From positions 620,001 through 684,000 of the forward strand of contig NZ_UWNY01000001.1 in the NCBI RefSeq assembly GCF_900604285.1: DNA of 64,000 nucleotides, given 5' to 3'. A model generated the notes under the pieces. That model worked only from the letters and a program-made list of their open reading frames with translations, had not been told where the DNA came from and made no database searches. Each line of letters begins with the position of its first letter. Within the stretch, counting starts at the first letter, position 1. Positions 46,874-54,185 of this stretch are shown piece after piece. The stretch is from Varibaculum vaginae (GTDB lineage: Bacteria; Actinomycetota; Actinomycetes; Actinomycetales; Actinomycetaceae). Made by a program: the position numbers and the translations under genes.

Positions 46874-47916
46874 ACTGCGATGAAGGCGCTAAGCGGGCAA
46901 AACTAGTCGAACTGTCGCATCAGCTGCTCTCCGATGGTCTGGTGGTGCGTACCTGGGGTAACTTTTCGGTGCGAGGCAGCGCGGACGACTTTTGGATTAC
47001 TCCTTCTGGGCGTCGCTATGAAACCATGACTGAGCAGGAGTTGGCTTTATGTACTGGCTCTAAAGAATGGTCTGGACCCTATAAGCCTTCCTCCGAGTAT
47101 CCGATGCACGCCCTCACCTATCGATTATTTCCGCAGGCACGCTGGGTGATTCATACTCATCAGCCCTATGCGTCTGCCCTGTCTCTTGCGAAAAAAGATT
47201 TCCCACTGGATGAGGAAGCGCAAGTCGAATTGGGACAAGAGGTATTGCCAGTGGCTCCCTACGGGCTGCCCTCGACCAAGAAGCTGCACCGCGGGGTGGA
47301 GAAAACTTTGCAGCGTACCGGGGCACAAGTCATTTTAATGAAAGCCCATGGCGCCATGATCTGGGCGGAAAGCGCTGACCAGGCGAGGCGGCTCGCAAAT
47401 GCTTTGGAAAAGGTAGCTAAGGATCTGTATCAGCGGGAGCTTTCCTGCCTTCCGCCATTGCCTGCGCGTTCGCTTACTTCCCGGCGCGAGGGGGAGGGGG
47501 ATGACCTGGTTTGGGTTGATGAGCAAGGTTGTTCCGCCACGCCCGATGCAGCGACGCAAACAAATCACTTGCGGATTTACCGGGAGCGTCCCGATGTAAG
47601 CGCTATTATTACCTGCCATGACGGACAAGTAGCTGACTTTTTGGGAGGAAAACTTCCTGCTTACTTGGATGATTTTGCTCAGATTATTGGGATTAGCGCT
47701 GACGGAACCACCCGGGGAAATGCGGTGCTCACCAACACGGCGGCCTATTGTCTCGGCGCAGATCTGGATGCTGCTCACAGCGCTCAGATAGTGCTGGCAA
47801 AGAACGCATTAGCGGCGCGCTATGCCCGAGTATGCGGGGCGAAACCTTTGAAAAAAGTGGAGGCACTGTTGATGCGGGAAATCTATCGCCGTAAATATTC
47901 GAAACAGGCTGGTTGA
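46870..47916 (+). CDS. Class II aldolase/adducin-family protein
   Basis: A 348-residue protein. The class II aldolase core spans about residues 10-190: GNFSVRG, the zinc-binding RWVIHTHQPYASA and KAHGAMIWAESADQARRLAN, with the catalytic-site Glu in SSEYPMHA. The full zinc ligand set appears present. A C-terminal extension of about 130 residues, with a second aldolase-like pattern (AIITCHDGQVADF), goes beyond the usual 215-residue family length, suggesting a tandem or decayed second domain. ATG 46870 overlaps the aminotransferase stop. Substrate unknown; sugar-phosphate or ulose-phosphate cleavage is likely. Confidence 0.8.
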   Translation: MNCDEGAKRAKLVELSHQLLSDGLVVRTWGNFSVRGSADDFWITPSGRRYETMTEQELALCTGSKEWSGPYKPSSEYPMHALTYRLFPQARWVIHTHQPYASALSLAKKDFPLDEEAQVELGQEVLPVAPYGLPSTKKLHRGVEKTLQRTGAQVILMKAHGAMIWAESADQARRLANALEKVAKDLYQRELSCLPPLPARSLTSRREGEGDDLVWVDEQGCSATPDAATQTNHLRIYRERPDVSAIITCHDGQVADFLGGKLPAYLDDFAQIIGISADGTTRGNAVLTNTAAYCLGADLDAAHSAQIVLAKNALAARYARVCGAKPLKKVEALLMREIYRRKYSKQAG

Positions 47917-47975
47917 TAACAAAATAATAGGGAACCGGGCAGGAAGTAGGTACTTTAGGGCAGAGGGAGACAGGT

Positions 47976-49385
47976 GTGAGTGATACTCAAGAGCAAGCAA
48001 TTAGGCAGGCGGTAGAGGAAGCTCGTACCTGTTTTAACCAGGGAATTACGATTCCGATATCCGGGCGGCAGAAAAATCTCACTGCCCTGTTACGGGAAAT
48101 AGAAAAATCGCAGGCAGAAATTTATCGCGCCCTCAAGCTGGACTTAAATAAAAGTCGCGCCGAAGCCTATATGAGCGAAATTTCTTTGGTGAAAGCAGAA
48201 ATAAAACATTTGCGGCGTCGCCTGCCCTGGCTGGCAATGTCTCGTCCAAAAATACCTGCCCTGTCCCAACTGCCCGGGTGGTTGCAGGTGCAACGCGAAC
48301 CCTATGGGGTGGTGTTGGTGATGAGCCCCTGGAATTATCCTTTCCAACTTACGATGGAACCCATTGCCGCTGCTATCGCCGGAGGAAATACGGTGGTAGT
48401 CAAGCCCTCTGCGTATACGCCCCGTACCTGTGAGGTGATTGAAAAAATCTTGCGGAGCGCCCTCCCACCCGGAATGGCGAGCGTTATCTGTGGTGGCCGC
48501 GCCGAAAACACCGCTCTTTTAGAGCAGCGATTTGATCATATTTTCTTTACCGGCTCTCCGGCGGTAGGACGGGTAGTAATGGAGGCGGCATCCCGCTATT
48601 TGACCCCGGTAACGTTGGAGCTGGGCGGAAAATCTCCCTGTTTTGTGGATCGCACCGCCAATATTGAAAAAACCGCGCGCAGGATTCTGTTCGGAAAACT
48701 ACTTAACGCGGGGCAAACCTGCGTCAGTATCGACTATGTTTATGTGCACGAGGAGGTGCGAACGCAGTTAATTGCGGCTTTACAGGCGGGAATCTCGCAG
48801 GCTTTCCCCAGTGAAAAATACCGAAAATCTGCGTTCGTAAAAATTATTTCTCCCAAGCATTTTTCCCGCCTGTCGGGGTTGCTCGCGGAACAAAGAATAT
48901 TAGGTGCGGATGGGGAAGGTTGCGTGGAGGATTTCCTTGACCCGCAAACCCGGCAGATCAAGCCGGTGATCGTGGATAATCCTTCCTGGGATTCTCCGGT
49001 GATGTCGGAAGAAATTTTTGGTCCGATTTTGCCGGTTCTTCCTTTTACAGATCTGGAAGCAACTTTGGCGGACTATGAAGAGCGAGAACACCCCTTGGCG
49101 CTGTATATCTTTACGAAAGATCGCAGGTTTGCCCGGCAAGTGATGAGTAAAGTGAACGCTGGGGGAGTGTGTATCAATGACACTTTGCTGCATATGAGCT
49201 CTTCGAAGGCGCCTTTTGGGGGCGTAGGTAGCTCGGGGATGGGAAATTATCACGGAGACTGGTCGTTTAAAGCCATGACCCGGGAACAAACGGTTCTCCG
49301 TAAATCTTGGCTTTTTGATATTCCGGTGCGTCACCACCCCTATGGAGAGAAATCTTTGAAAATCCTGCGCTCCCTGTTGCGTTAA
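47976..49385 (+). CDS. Aldehyde dehydrogenase (ALDH3-like)
   Basis: A 469-residue NAD(P)-dependent enzyme that oxidises aldehydes to acids. The catalytic Cys lies in KLLNAGQTCVSIDYVYV, the general-base Glu in VTLELGGKSPCF, and the cofactor region in SPWNYPFQLTMEPIAAAIAG and FTGSPAVGRVVMEAA. Short length and lack of an N-terminal extension place it near the ALDH3 group. The GTG or ATG start region follows GGGAGACAG. It lies 59 bases after the aldolase and likely ends the operon. Confidence 0.92.
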   Translation: MSDTQEQAIRQAVEEARTCFNQGITIPISGRQKNLTALLREIEKSQAEIYRALKLDLNKSRAEAYMSEISLVKAEIKHLRRRLPWLAMSRPKIPALSQLPGWLQVQREPYGVVLVMSPWNYPFQLTMEPIAAAIAGGNTVVVKPSAYTPRTCEVIEKILRSALPPGMASVICGGRAENTALLEQRFDHIFFTGSPAVGRVVMEAASRYLTPVTLELGGKSPCFVDRTANIEKTARRILFGKLLNAGQTCVSIDYVYVHEEVRTQLIAALQAGISQAFPSEKYRKSAFVKIISPKHFSRLSGLLAEQRILGADGEGCVEDFLDPQTRQIKPVIVDNPSWDSPVMSEEIFGPILPVLPFTDLEATLADYEEREHPLALYIFTKDRRFARQVMSKVNAGGVCINDTLLHMSSSKAPFGGVGSSGMGNYHGDWSFKAMTREQTVLRKSWLFDIPVRHHPYGEKSLKILRSLLR

Positions 49386-49487
49386 CCCTTAGGGGAGGAG
49401 GGGGACGGTAGCAGAGATAGCAGAAATATTGATTTTTTATCCCGGTTACCCATAGTGATGGCGACTTGCAGGAGCGTCGCTGGTTAC

Positions 49488-49973
49488 CTAAGGTTTTACT
49501 TCCTCTAGACGCGCAGTCTTTACGTCGAGGACGAATCCGCGAACAGTCCCGCCAACGAAGGGGCTGTCTAACAGCTTCTTAATATCGTTTCTAACTGATT
49601 CCCGTACGTCCTTGAAGCCTCCTGGTCTCCAGGTTGGGCGTTGTCCAGTGTCTTTTTCCAGCTCAGCCAGGAATTCTTCATCATCAGTTTTCGACATTCC
49701 GCAGTCGGTATGTTGAATCAACATCACGTACTCGGTTCCCAGGCTACGTTGCGAAGCGGTGAGAGTGCGGATGGTGTCGGGGGTGACCAGGCCGCCGGCA
49801 TTGCGGATCACGTGGATTTGTCCAGGCTCTACCCCCAACATAGTTTCTACATCAATCCGACAATCCATGCAGGTTATTACCGCTACTTTCATTTCTGGTA
49901 GGTGGGGGGCTTCCCCGGGAAACTTTTCGGCGTAGGCAGCCTCGTTTTCTAGTAACTGCTCAATAGGATCCAT
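49488..49973 (-). CDS. Beta-carbonic anhydrase
   Basis: A 161-residue zinc enzyme that hydrates carbon dioxide to bicarbonate. The zinc ligands are all visible: CMDCRID (Cys, with the Asp-Arg dyad) and the HTDC pair in MLIQHTDCGMSKTDDEE; VIRNAGGLVTPD is the family core. It is a short, single-domain type. ATG 49973 follows AGGAGAA. The neighbours on both sides face other ways, so it is probably a single-gene transcript. Confidence 0.93.
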   Translation of the reverse strand: MDPIEQLLENEAAYAEKFPGEAPHLPEMKVAVITCMDCRIDVETMLGVEPGQIHVIRNAGGLVTPDTIRTLTASQRSLGTEYVMLIQHTDCGMSKTDDEEFLAELEKDTGQRPTWRPGGFKDVRESVRNDIKKLLDSPFVGGTVRGFVLDVKTARLEEVKP

Positions 49974-50124
49974 GGGTTCTCCTGTTTTTCTGGTTGTTAG
50001 TTAAATTGTAATAAATCTGCCTGGTTTACGGTGATGTAATTAAATTAATTTTCTTGAGCGCAATCCCACAGCTTTAGGGTTTGCAAATTTGGTTGTTACC
50101 CGCTTAGGCTTTTGAGAGTACCTA

Positions 50125-50197
50125 GGGGCTATGGCGCAGTTGGTAGCGCGTCTCGTTCGCAATGAGAAGGTCAGGGGTTCGAATCCCCTTAGCTCCA
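50125..50197 (+). tRNA. tRNA-Ala (anticodon CGC)
   Basis: A complete cloverleaf of 73 bases. The acceptor stem GGGGCTA pairs with TAGCTCC and includes the G3-U70 pair that identifies alanine tRNAs. The anticodon loop TTCGCAA gives anticodon CGC. The T arm GGGGTTCGAATCCCC is perfect. No CCA is encoded. A terminator follows 43 bases later. Confidence 0.95.
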
Positions 50198-50239
50198 CTT
50201 CGTTGGCGTAATCCCGTCAGGGATTGCTGGCACAAAATA

Positions 50240-50270
50240 GAAGCCTCAGGTTTATCCTGGGGCTTCAACA
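50240..50270 (+). terminator. Terminator after tRNA-Ala
   Basis: An 11-bp stem with one G-U pair (arms 50240-50250 and 50256-50266) and a five-base loop, followed by CAACATTTTAT. It is well placed to end the tRNA transcript. Confidence 0.75.
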
Positions 50271-50361
50271 TTTTATAAGCTTAGGGATTAGAACCCGGGA
50301 GGGCTGGCGTGGGGAGGTTGCGAACGCGGGTTGAACGTTCTCCCGTGCCAGTGGTTTTAAA

Positions 50362-50467
50362 GTGCGTTGCGGGTCTGGCTCGGTAAAAGCACTCCGGGGA
50401 CCCCGTGACCGGCTTCGCCGGTCAAGCCCCTCTCGTATCTTTTACCGGCCGCGACCCTTGCTCGCAC
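50362..50467. repeat. Palindromic intergenic element, copy D (inverted)
   Basis: On the reverse strand this reads like copy C: AAAAGATACGAGAGGGGCTT, then GGGGTCCCCGGAGTGCTTTT. The arms GTGCG (50362) with CGCAC (50467), GGGTC with GACCC, and CGGTAAAAG with CTTTTACCG all pair. Its sequence differs from copies A-C in the outer arms but pairing is kept. The surrounding 468-base gap (50198-50665) holds this element and the tRNA terminator; no gene is seen. Confidence 0.7.
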
Positions 50468-50665
50468 CGTGAAGTCAGATTCCACCGCACCTACTCGGAT
50501 AAAACTCATCTCCGCACCCTCATCGCTCCAAGTTTTCGCCCTAATGGGAATTCGCTGGGGCCCTTTTGGATTTTGTTGCTGAGCATATTTGGTTAGTGCG
50601 TTAATCTGCGTAGAAGATTACTGATATTCAAGGTAGATGCGGGGAGTAGCGCTTCGATAACGGAT

Positions 50666-50953
50666 ATGGATGACCATGACGAGGATTTCTTGCCCAGTGC
50701 GGAAGAGCTTGATGAAATTTGGGACTTCCTGATTGCACAGTCTGAGTTAGATACCCCTTTCGGCAGGATTGTTAAAGTGAAACTGGAGAGTTTCCCTCCG
50801 GAACCTACGACCATTTTCTGGGTTTGCCTTCTCCAGGCGATTAATAGAAAAGTCCCGGTTCCTAGCAGTATTATTGAGTATTACCGGGGCTTTATGGATA
50901 AGGATCAAATTGACGAAATGGATTTGAGCAAGCTTACTGTTGCTGATGGGTAA
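50666..50953 (+). CDS. Small acidic protein, family A, copy 1
   Basis: A 95-residue acidic protein with no recognised family. It has EDFLPSAEELDEIWDFLIAQ, PFGRIVKVKLES, PPEPTTIF, then VPVPSSIIEYYRGFMDKDQI and a final DLSKLTVADG. No signal peptide or membrane segment is visible. Its closest relative in the window is A2 (51344). A GGGGAG ribosome site precedes ATG 50666. It opens an array of five related genes on the plus strand. Function unknown; small acidic paralogue arrays include immunity proteins, but no toxin gene is nearby. Confidence 0.8.
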   Translation: MDDHDEDFLPSAEELDEIWDFLIAQSELDTPFGRIVKVKLESFPPEPTTIFWVCLLQAINRKVPVPSSIIEYYRGFMDKDQIDEMDLSKLTVADG

Positions 50954-51131
50954 GTAAAAAATGATTCTTCTGGATCCGGATTTATAGCCAGTGACGGAGG
51001 GTGATTGGAGTGGAGGATCGGCGTGAGGTCATGTCTGATGGTTCGGTTTATGTAGAGCCAACTCCCGAAGAGGAAAAAGACATGGAAGACATTGCTGTCC
51101 GTTGGAAAGAGTTAGTCCCCGATTTTGCAAA
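50939..51131 (+). repeat. Direct repeat, first copy (A/B junction and B start)
   Basis: About 193 bases that recur almost unchanged at 51926-52118. It spans the last codons of A1, the intergenic spacer (ATGGGTAAGTAAAAAATGAT, then GGATCCGGATTTATAGCCAG) and the first 40 codons of B1. Confidence 0.85.
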
Positions 51132-51285
51132 GGATGTCGATGCCATCCGGATGGAAGTGCACGGAGAACCAACCACTGTCCTAGAAGCGCTCTTAGGTTA
51201 TTGCTATTGGCATAATGTCGAGGTTCCGCAAGAAATACGAGATAGATGCCAGCACTACATAGACCTGGAAATCTTAGAAATCTAA
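51010..51285 (+). CDS. Small acidic protein, family B, copy 1
   Basis: A 91-residue acidic protein, no recognised family. It starts VEDRREVMSDGSVYVEPTPE and continues with EEEKDMEDIAVRWKELVPDF, HGEPTTVLEALLGYCYW, VEVPQEIRDRCQHYIDLEIL. The EPTT...VP..I...Y.D pattern is also found in family A, so A and B are probably distant paralogues. GTG 51010 follows GGAGGG at eight bases and aligns with the ATG of B2. Function unknown. Confidence 0.78.
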   Translation: MEDRREVMSDGSVYVEPTPEEEKDMEDIAVRWKELVPDFAKDVDAIRMEVHGEPTTVLEALLGYCYWHNVEVPQEIRDRCQHYIDLEILEI

Positions 51286-51343
51286 AATATAGTCCAAAAA
51301 CTAACCTACAAGCTCGGTGGTGAATGCGGGGGACGGCGCCAGA

Positions 51344-51640
51344 ATGACGGATATTGATTACCATGATGAGGATTTTTTACCCAGTGAGGAAGAAATGGAT
51401 GAAATCTGGGACTTCCTGATTGCACAGTCTGAGTTAGATACCTCTTTCGGCAGGATTGTTAAAGCGAAACTGGAGAGTTTACCTCCGGAACCTACAACTG
51501 TCTTTTATACCAGCCTTGTACGGGCAAGTAATAATAAAATTCCGCTTCCTAGCAGCATTATTGAGTATTACCGGGGCTTTATGGATAAAAACCAGATAGA
51601 CCAGATGGATCTGAGCAAGCTTATCGTCGCCGACGAGTAG
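51344..51640 (+). CDS. Small acidic protein, family A, copy 2
   Basis: A 98-residue acidic protein nearly identical in pattern to A1: YHDEDFLPSEEEMDEIWDFL, QSELDTSFGRIVKAKLESLP, PEPTTVFYTSLVRASNNKIP, SSIIEYYRGFMDKNQIDQMD. ATG 51344 follows a GGGGGA site; a GTG upstream (51317) is also in frame. It stands alone, without a B partner directly after it. Function unknown. Confidence 0.8.
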   Translation: MTDIDYHDEDFLPSEEEMDEIWDFLIAQSELDTSFGRIVKAKLESLPPEPTTVFYTSLVRASNNKIPLPSSIIEYYRGFMDKNQIDQMDLSKLIVADE

Positions 51641-51652
51641 GCGGGGTGAAAA

Positions 51653-51940
51653 GTGACTTTTAAAGAAGCAGCTTTAATACCTAGTGAGGAAGAGCTAGAT
51701 GAAATCTGGGACTTTGTTATTAACCAGTCTGAAATAGATTCACCCTTCGGCAACATCGTTAAATCAGAACTAGAACTTTTACCTTCGGAACCGGATACCA
51801 TTTTTATTTGCTCCATGATGGAGGCCATCAATCAAGACGCCCCGGTTCCCAGGGGAGTCATTGATTATTATCGCCATTATATGGATCAAGACAAGCTAGA
51901 TCGTATGGATTTAGAAGATCTAGTTGTTGCTGATGGGTAA
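51653..51940 (+). CDS. Small acidic protein, family A, copy 3 (divergent)
   Basis: A 95-residue acidic protein that is the most diverged family A member: IPSEEELDEIWDFVINQSEI, SPFGNIVKSELELLPSEPDT, PVPRGVIDYYRHYMDQDKLD. Its last codons and downstream spacer nevertheless match those after A1 almost exactly. The GTG start follows GGGGTGAAAA. Function unknown. Confidence 0.8.
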   Translation: MTFKEAALIPSEEELDEIWDFVINQSEIDSPFGNIVKSELELLPSEPDTIFICSMMEAINQDAPVPRGVIDYYRHYMDQDKLDRMDLEDLVVADG

Positions 51941-52118
51941 GTAAAAAATGATTCGTATGGATCCGGATTTATAGCCAGTGAAGGAGAGCGCGTGGGATGG
52001 AGGATCGGCGTGAGGTCATGTCTGATGGTTCGGTTTATGTAAAACCAACTCCCGAAGAGGAAAAAGACATGGAAGATATTGCTGTCCGTTGGAAAGAGCT
52101 AGCTCCTGATTTTGCAAA
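51926..52118 (+). repeat. Direct repeat, second copy (A3/B2 junction and B start)
   Basis: The second copy of the 193-base repeat at 50939-51131, with few base changes. Its presence shows that an A-B unit was duplicated or converted as a block. Confidence 0.85.
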
Positions 52119-52272
52119 TACCATCGATGCCATCCGGATCGAAGCTCATGGGGAACCCACGACTGTCCTAGATATACTCATTGCTTATTGTTACTTGAAC
52201 CAGATTGAGGTTCCGCAAGAAATACAAGATAGATGCCAGCACTACATAGACTTGGAAATCTTACAGCCCTAG
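51997..52272 (+). CDS. Small acidic protein, family B, copy 2
   Basis: A 91-residue acidic protein with the same length as B1 and nearly identical in its first 40 residues (MEDRREVMSDGSVYVKPTPE). It diverges later: ANTIDAIRIEAHGEPTTVLD, YLNQIEVPQEIQDRCQHYID. The change from one half to the other suggests recombination or diversifying pressure on the C-terminal half. ATG 51997 follows GGAGAG. It is the last gene of the array and lies 315 bases before rplN. Function unknown. Confidence 0.78.
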   Translation: MEDRREVMSDGSVYVKPTPEEEKDMEDIAVRWKELAPDFANTIDAIRIEAHGEPTTVLDILIAYCYLNQIEVPQEIQDRCQHYIDLEILQP

Positions 52273-52587
52273 AGATAGAAAGCTGTGTGGACAGTTACGA
52301 CAACTAGCTAATGCGGGTAGGGCGTTTCCTTCAAGGGGTCGCACGAGGGTGCAGGTGAGGAAACTTACAGCATAAATAGAGCTGCGAACTTTCCTTTAGC
52401 TGCGCATCTGCACTAAGCTAAAAGGGTTGCGTTCCGCCCTGGAAAGTCACGGCAGAGACCTGGTGACCTGCAAAAGCAGATCATTTTGAGTCTGCCACTT
52501 TCGTGGCCAACTGGGGAGCCGGCCTCGCCGGGCAACAGGAAGAAACAACCTAATGGGTGCATTGTGCCCAGGTTTTAGGAGAACACG
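52273..52587 (+). promoter_or_regulatory. Structured leader upstream of rplN
   Basis: No gene is seen in this 315-base gap, but several stems can form: GTTTCCT (52324) with AGGAAAC (52364) enclosing GCAC/GTGC; ACTTTCC (52388) with GGAAAGT (52447) enclosing CCTTTAGCT/AGCTAAAAGG; CTGC-AAAA-GCAG; and CCGGC-CTC-GCCGG. A GGGTGC/GTGCCC stem lies right before the AGGAG ribosome site of rplN. It is probably the promoter-leader of the spc operon and may mediate autoregulation by a ribosomal protein; the protein is not known. Confidence 0.5.
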
Positions 52588-52956
52588 ATGATTCAACAAG
52601 AGTCGCGACTGAAGGTCGCTGACAACACCGGCGCAAAGGAATTGCTTTGCATTCGGGTGTTGGGCGGCTCCGGGCGGCGCTTTGCAGGTATCGGTGACAC
52701 CATTGTCGCCACTGTAAAAGATGCTATTCCCGGTGGCAACGTCAAAAAAGGCGAAGTTGTTAAAGCGGTAATCGTGCGCACTCGTAAAGAGCGTCGCCGC
52801 CAGGATGGTTCCTACATCCGCTTTGATGAAAACGCTGCAGTTATTTTGCAGCCGAGTGGAGAACCGCGTGGCACGCGTATCTTCGGCCCCATTGGCCGGG
52901 AACTGCGCGACAAGAAGTTCATGCGCATTATCTCTCTGGCTCCGGAGGTGCTGTAA
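52588..52956 (+). CDS. rplN: 50S ribosomal protein L14
   Basis: A 122-residue protein of full length: [60 protein letters not shown] and [20 protein letters not shown]. It binds 23S rRNA at the subunit interface. ATG 52588 follows AGGAG. It opens the spc operon here; rpsQ, normally directly upstream, is absent. rplX begins at the next base after the stop. Confidence 0.98.
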   Translation: MIQQESRLKVADNTGAKELLCIRVLGGSGRRFAGIGDTIVATVKDAIPGGNVKKGEVVKAVIVRTRKERRRQDGSYIRFDENAAVILQPSGEPRGTRIFGPIGRELRDKKFMRIISLAPEVL

Positions 52957-53376
52957 ATGGGAGCGAAAATAAAGAAAGGTGATCTGGTAGAGGTCATTGC
53001 TGGCCGTACCAGTGACGAAAAGAAACTGGCCAAGCGCAACGAGCGTCGCGCGGAAAAGGGTCTGCCTGCCCTCAAACCGGGGGATAAAGGCAAGCAAGGC
53101 CGGGTACTAGAGGTATTCCGCTCCAGCGACCGGGTACTGGTAGAGGGCGTAAATATTCGTACTCACCACTCTCGTCAGGGGCAAAACCAGCAGGGACAGG
53201 CGACCGGCGGTATCGAATACCGTGAGGCACCGATCCATATTTCTAATGTGGCTCTGGTTGATCCCAAGACTAAGAAGCCTACACGGGTTGGTTTCCGTGA
53301 GGAACAGGCAGAACGCGGCGGCCGTCTGCGTACGGTTCGGGTGCGTTACGCGAAGCGTTCCGGGGAGGATATCTAA
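52957..53376 (+). CDS. rplX: 50S ribosomal protein L24
   Basis: A 139-residue L24 with the KOW motif in [16 protein letters not shown]...[10 protein letters not shown] and [32 protein letters not shown]. An insertion of about 20 charged residues ([20 protein letters not shown]) inside the KOW motif makes it longer than most L24 proteins. It binds 23S rRNA early in assembly. Its stop overlaps the rplE start (TAATG). Confidence 0.96.
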   Translation: MGAKIKKGDLVEVIAGRTSDEKKLAKRNERRAEKGLPALKPGDKGKQGRVLEVFRSSDRVLVEGVNIRTHHSRQGQNQQGQATGGIEYREAPIHISNVALVDPKTKKPTRVGFREEQAERGGRLRTVRVRYAKRSGEDI

Positions 53377-53942
53377 TGGCTGATGCAAAAACTGTGGCTC
53401 CGCGCTTAAAGGTGCGCTACCAGGAAGAAATCCGTAAATCTTTGGAAAAAGAATTCGGATACAAGAACGTTAACCAAATTCCCGGCCTGGAAAAAGTGGT
53501 TGTGAATATGGGCGTAGGTGAAGCCTCACATGACTCCAAACTGATGGAGGGGGCGATTCGTGACCTGACCGCGATTACCGGACAAAAGCCGGTTGTAACT
53601 CGGGCTCGTAAATCCATTGCACAGTTCAAACTGCGCGCTGGGCAGCCGATTGGTGCTCACGTGACCATCCGCGGGGATCGGATGTGGGAGTTTGTAGACC
53701 GTTTGGTCTCTACCGCTCTGCCGCGTATCCGTGACTTTAGGGGGCTAAGCCCCAAGCAATTCGATGGCCGTGGAAACTACACTTTCGGCTTAACCGAGCA
53801 GGCCATGTTCCACGAAATCGATCAGGATTCGATCGATCGCGTGCGTGGTATGGATATTACTCTGGTTACCACTGCTAACAGTGACGAAGAGGGGCGGGCG
53901 CTCCTGCGCGCGCTGGGCTTCCCGTTTAAGGAGGAACGTTAA
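53376..53942 (+). CDS. rplE: 50S ribosomal protein L5
   Basis: A 188-residue L5 that binds 5S rRNA. It shows [60 protein letters not shown] and the C-terminal [19 protein letters not shown]. Its stop overlaps the S14 start (TAATG), so translation is coupled. Confidence 0.98.
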   Translation: MADAKTVAPRLKVRYQEEIRKSLEKEFGYKNVNQIPGLEKVVVNMGVGEASHDSKLMEGAIRDLTAITGQKPVVTRARKSIAQFKLRAGQPIGAHVTIRGDRMWEFVDRLVSTALPRIRDFRGLSPKQFDGRGNYTFGLTEQAMFHEIDQDSIDRVRGMDITLVTTANSDEEGRALLRALGFPFKEER

Positions 53943-54127
53943 TGGCGAAAACGGCGCTGAAGAATAAAGCGAAGCGTAAGCCGAAGTTCAAGGTGCGTGC
54001 CTACACCCGGTGCAACCGGTGCGGTCGTCCCCATTCGGTGTATCGCAAGTTCGGACTATGCCGTGTCTGCCTACGTGAGCTCGCCCTGAGGGGCGAACTG
54101 CCGGGCGTCACTAAGAGCAGCTGGTAA
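53942..54127 (+). CDS. rpsZ: 30S ribosomal protein S14, zinc-binding type Z
   Basis: A 61-residue S14 with four Cys for zinc: [20 protein letters not shown] and [11 protein letters not shown], and the final [10 protein letters not shown]. This is the short C+ form; a second zinc-free S14 may exist elsewhere in the genome. It is coupled to rplE by a one-base overlap. Confidence 0.97.
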   Translation: MAKTALKNKAKRKPKFKVRAYTRCNRCGRPHSVYRKFGLCRVCLRELALRGELPGVTKSSW

Positions 54128-54185
54128 AACTACTACGTTGCAGGTCTGAAAAAGAAACCGCAGCGAGGAAGGGTTAGACCCCAAA

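Noticed and set aside
50405-50596. A 63-codon plus-strand ORF between the tRNA and the acidic-protein array
   Set aside because: It overlaps the palindromic element (copy D), has no ribosome site and no family-like pattern.
50125-52600. Integration of a genomic island at tRNA-Ala
   Set aside because: No integrase is seen, and the 3' end of the tRNA is not duplicated downstream within the window.
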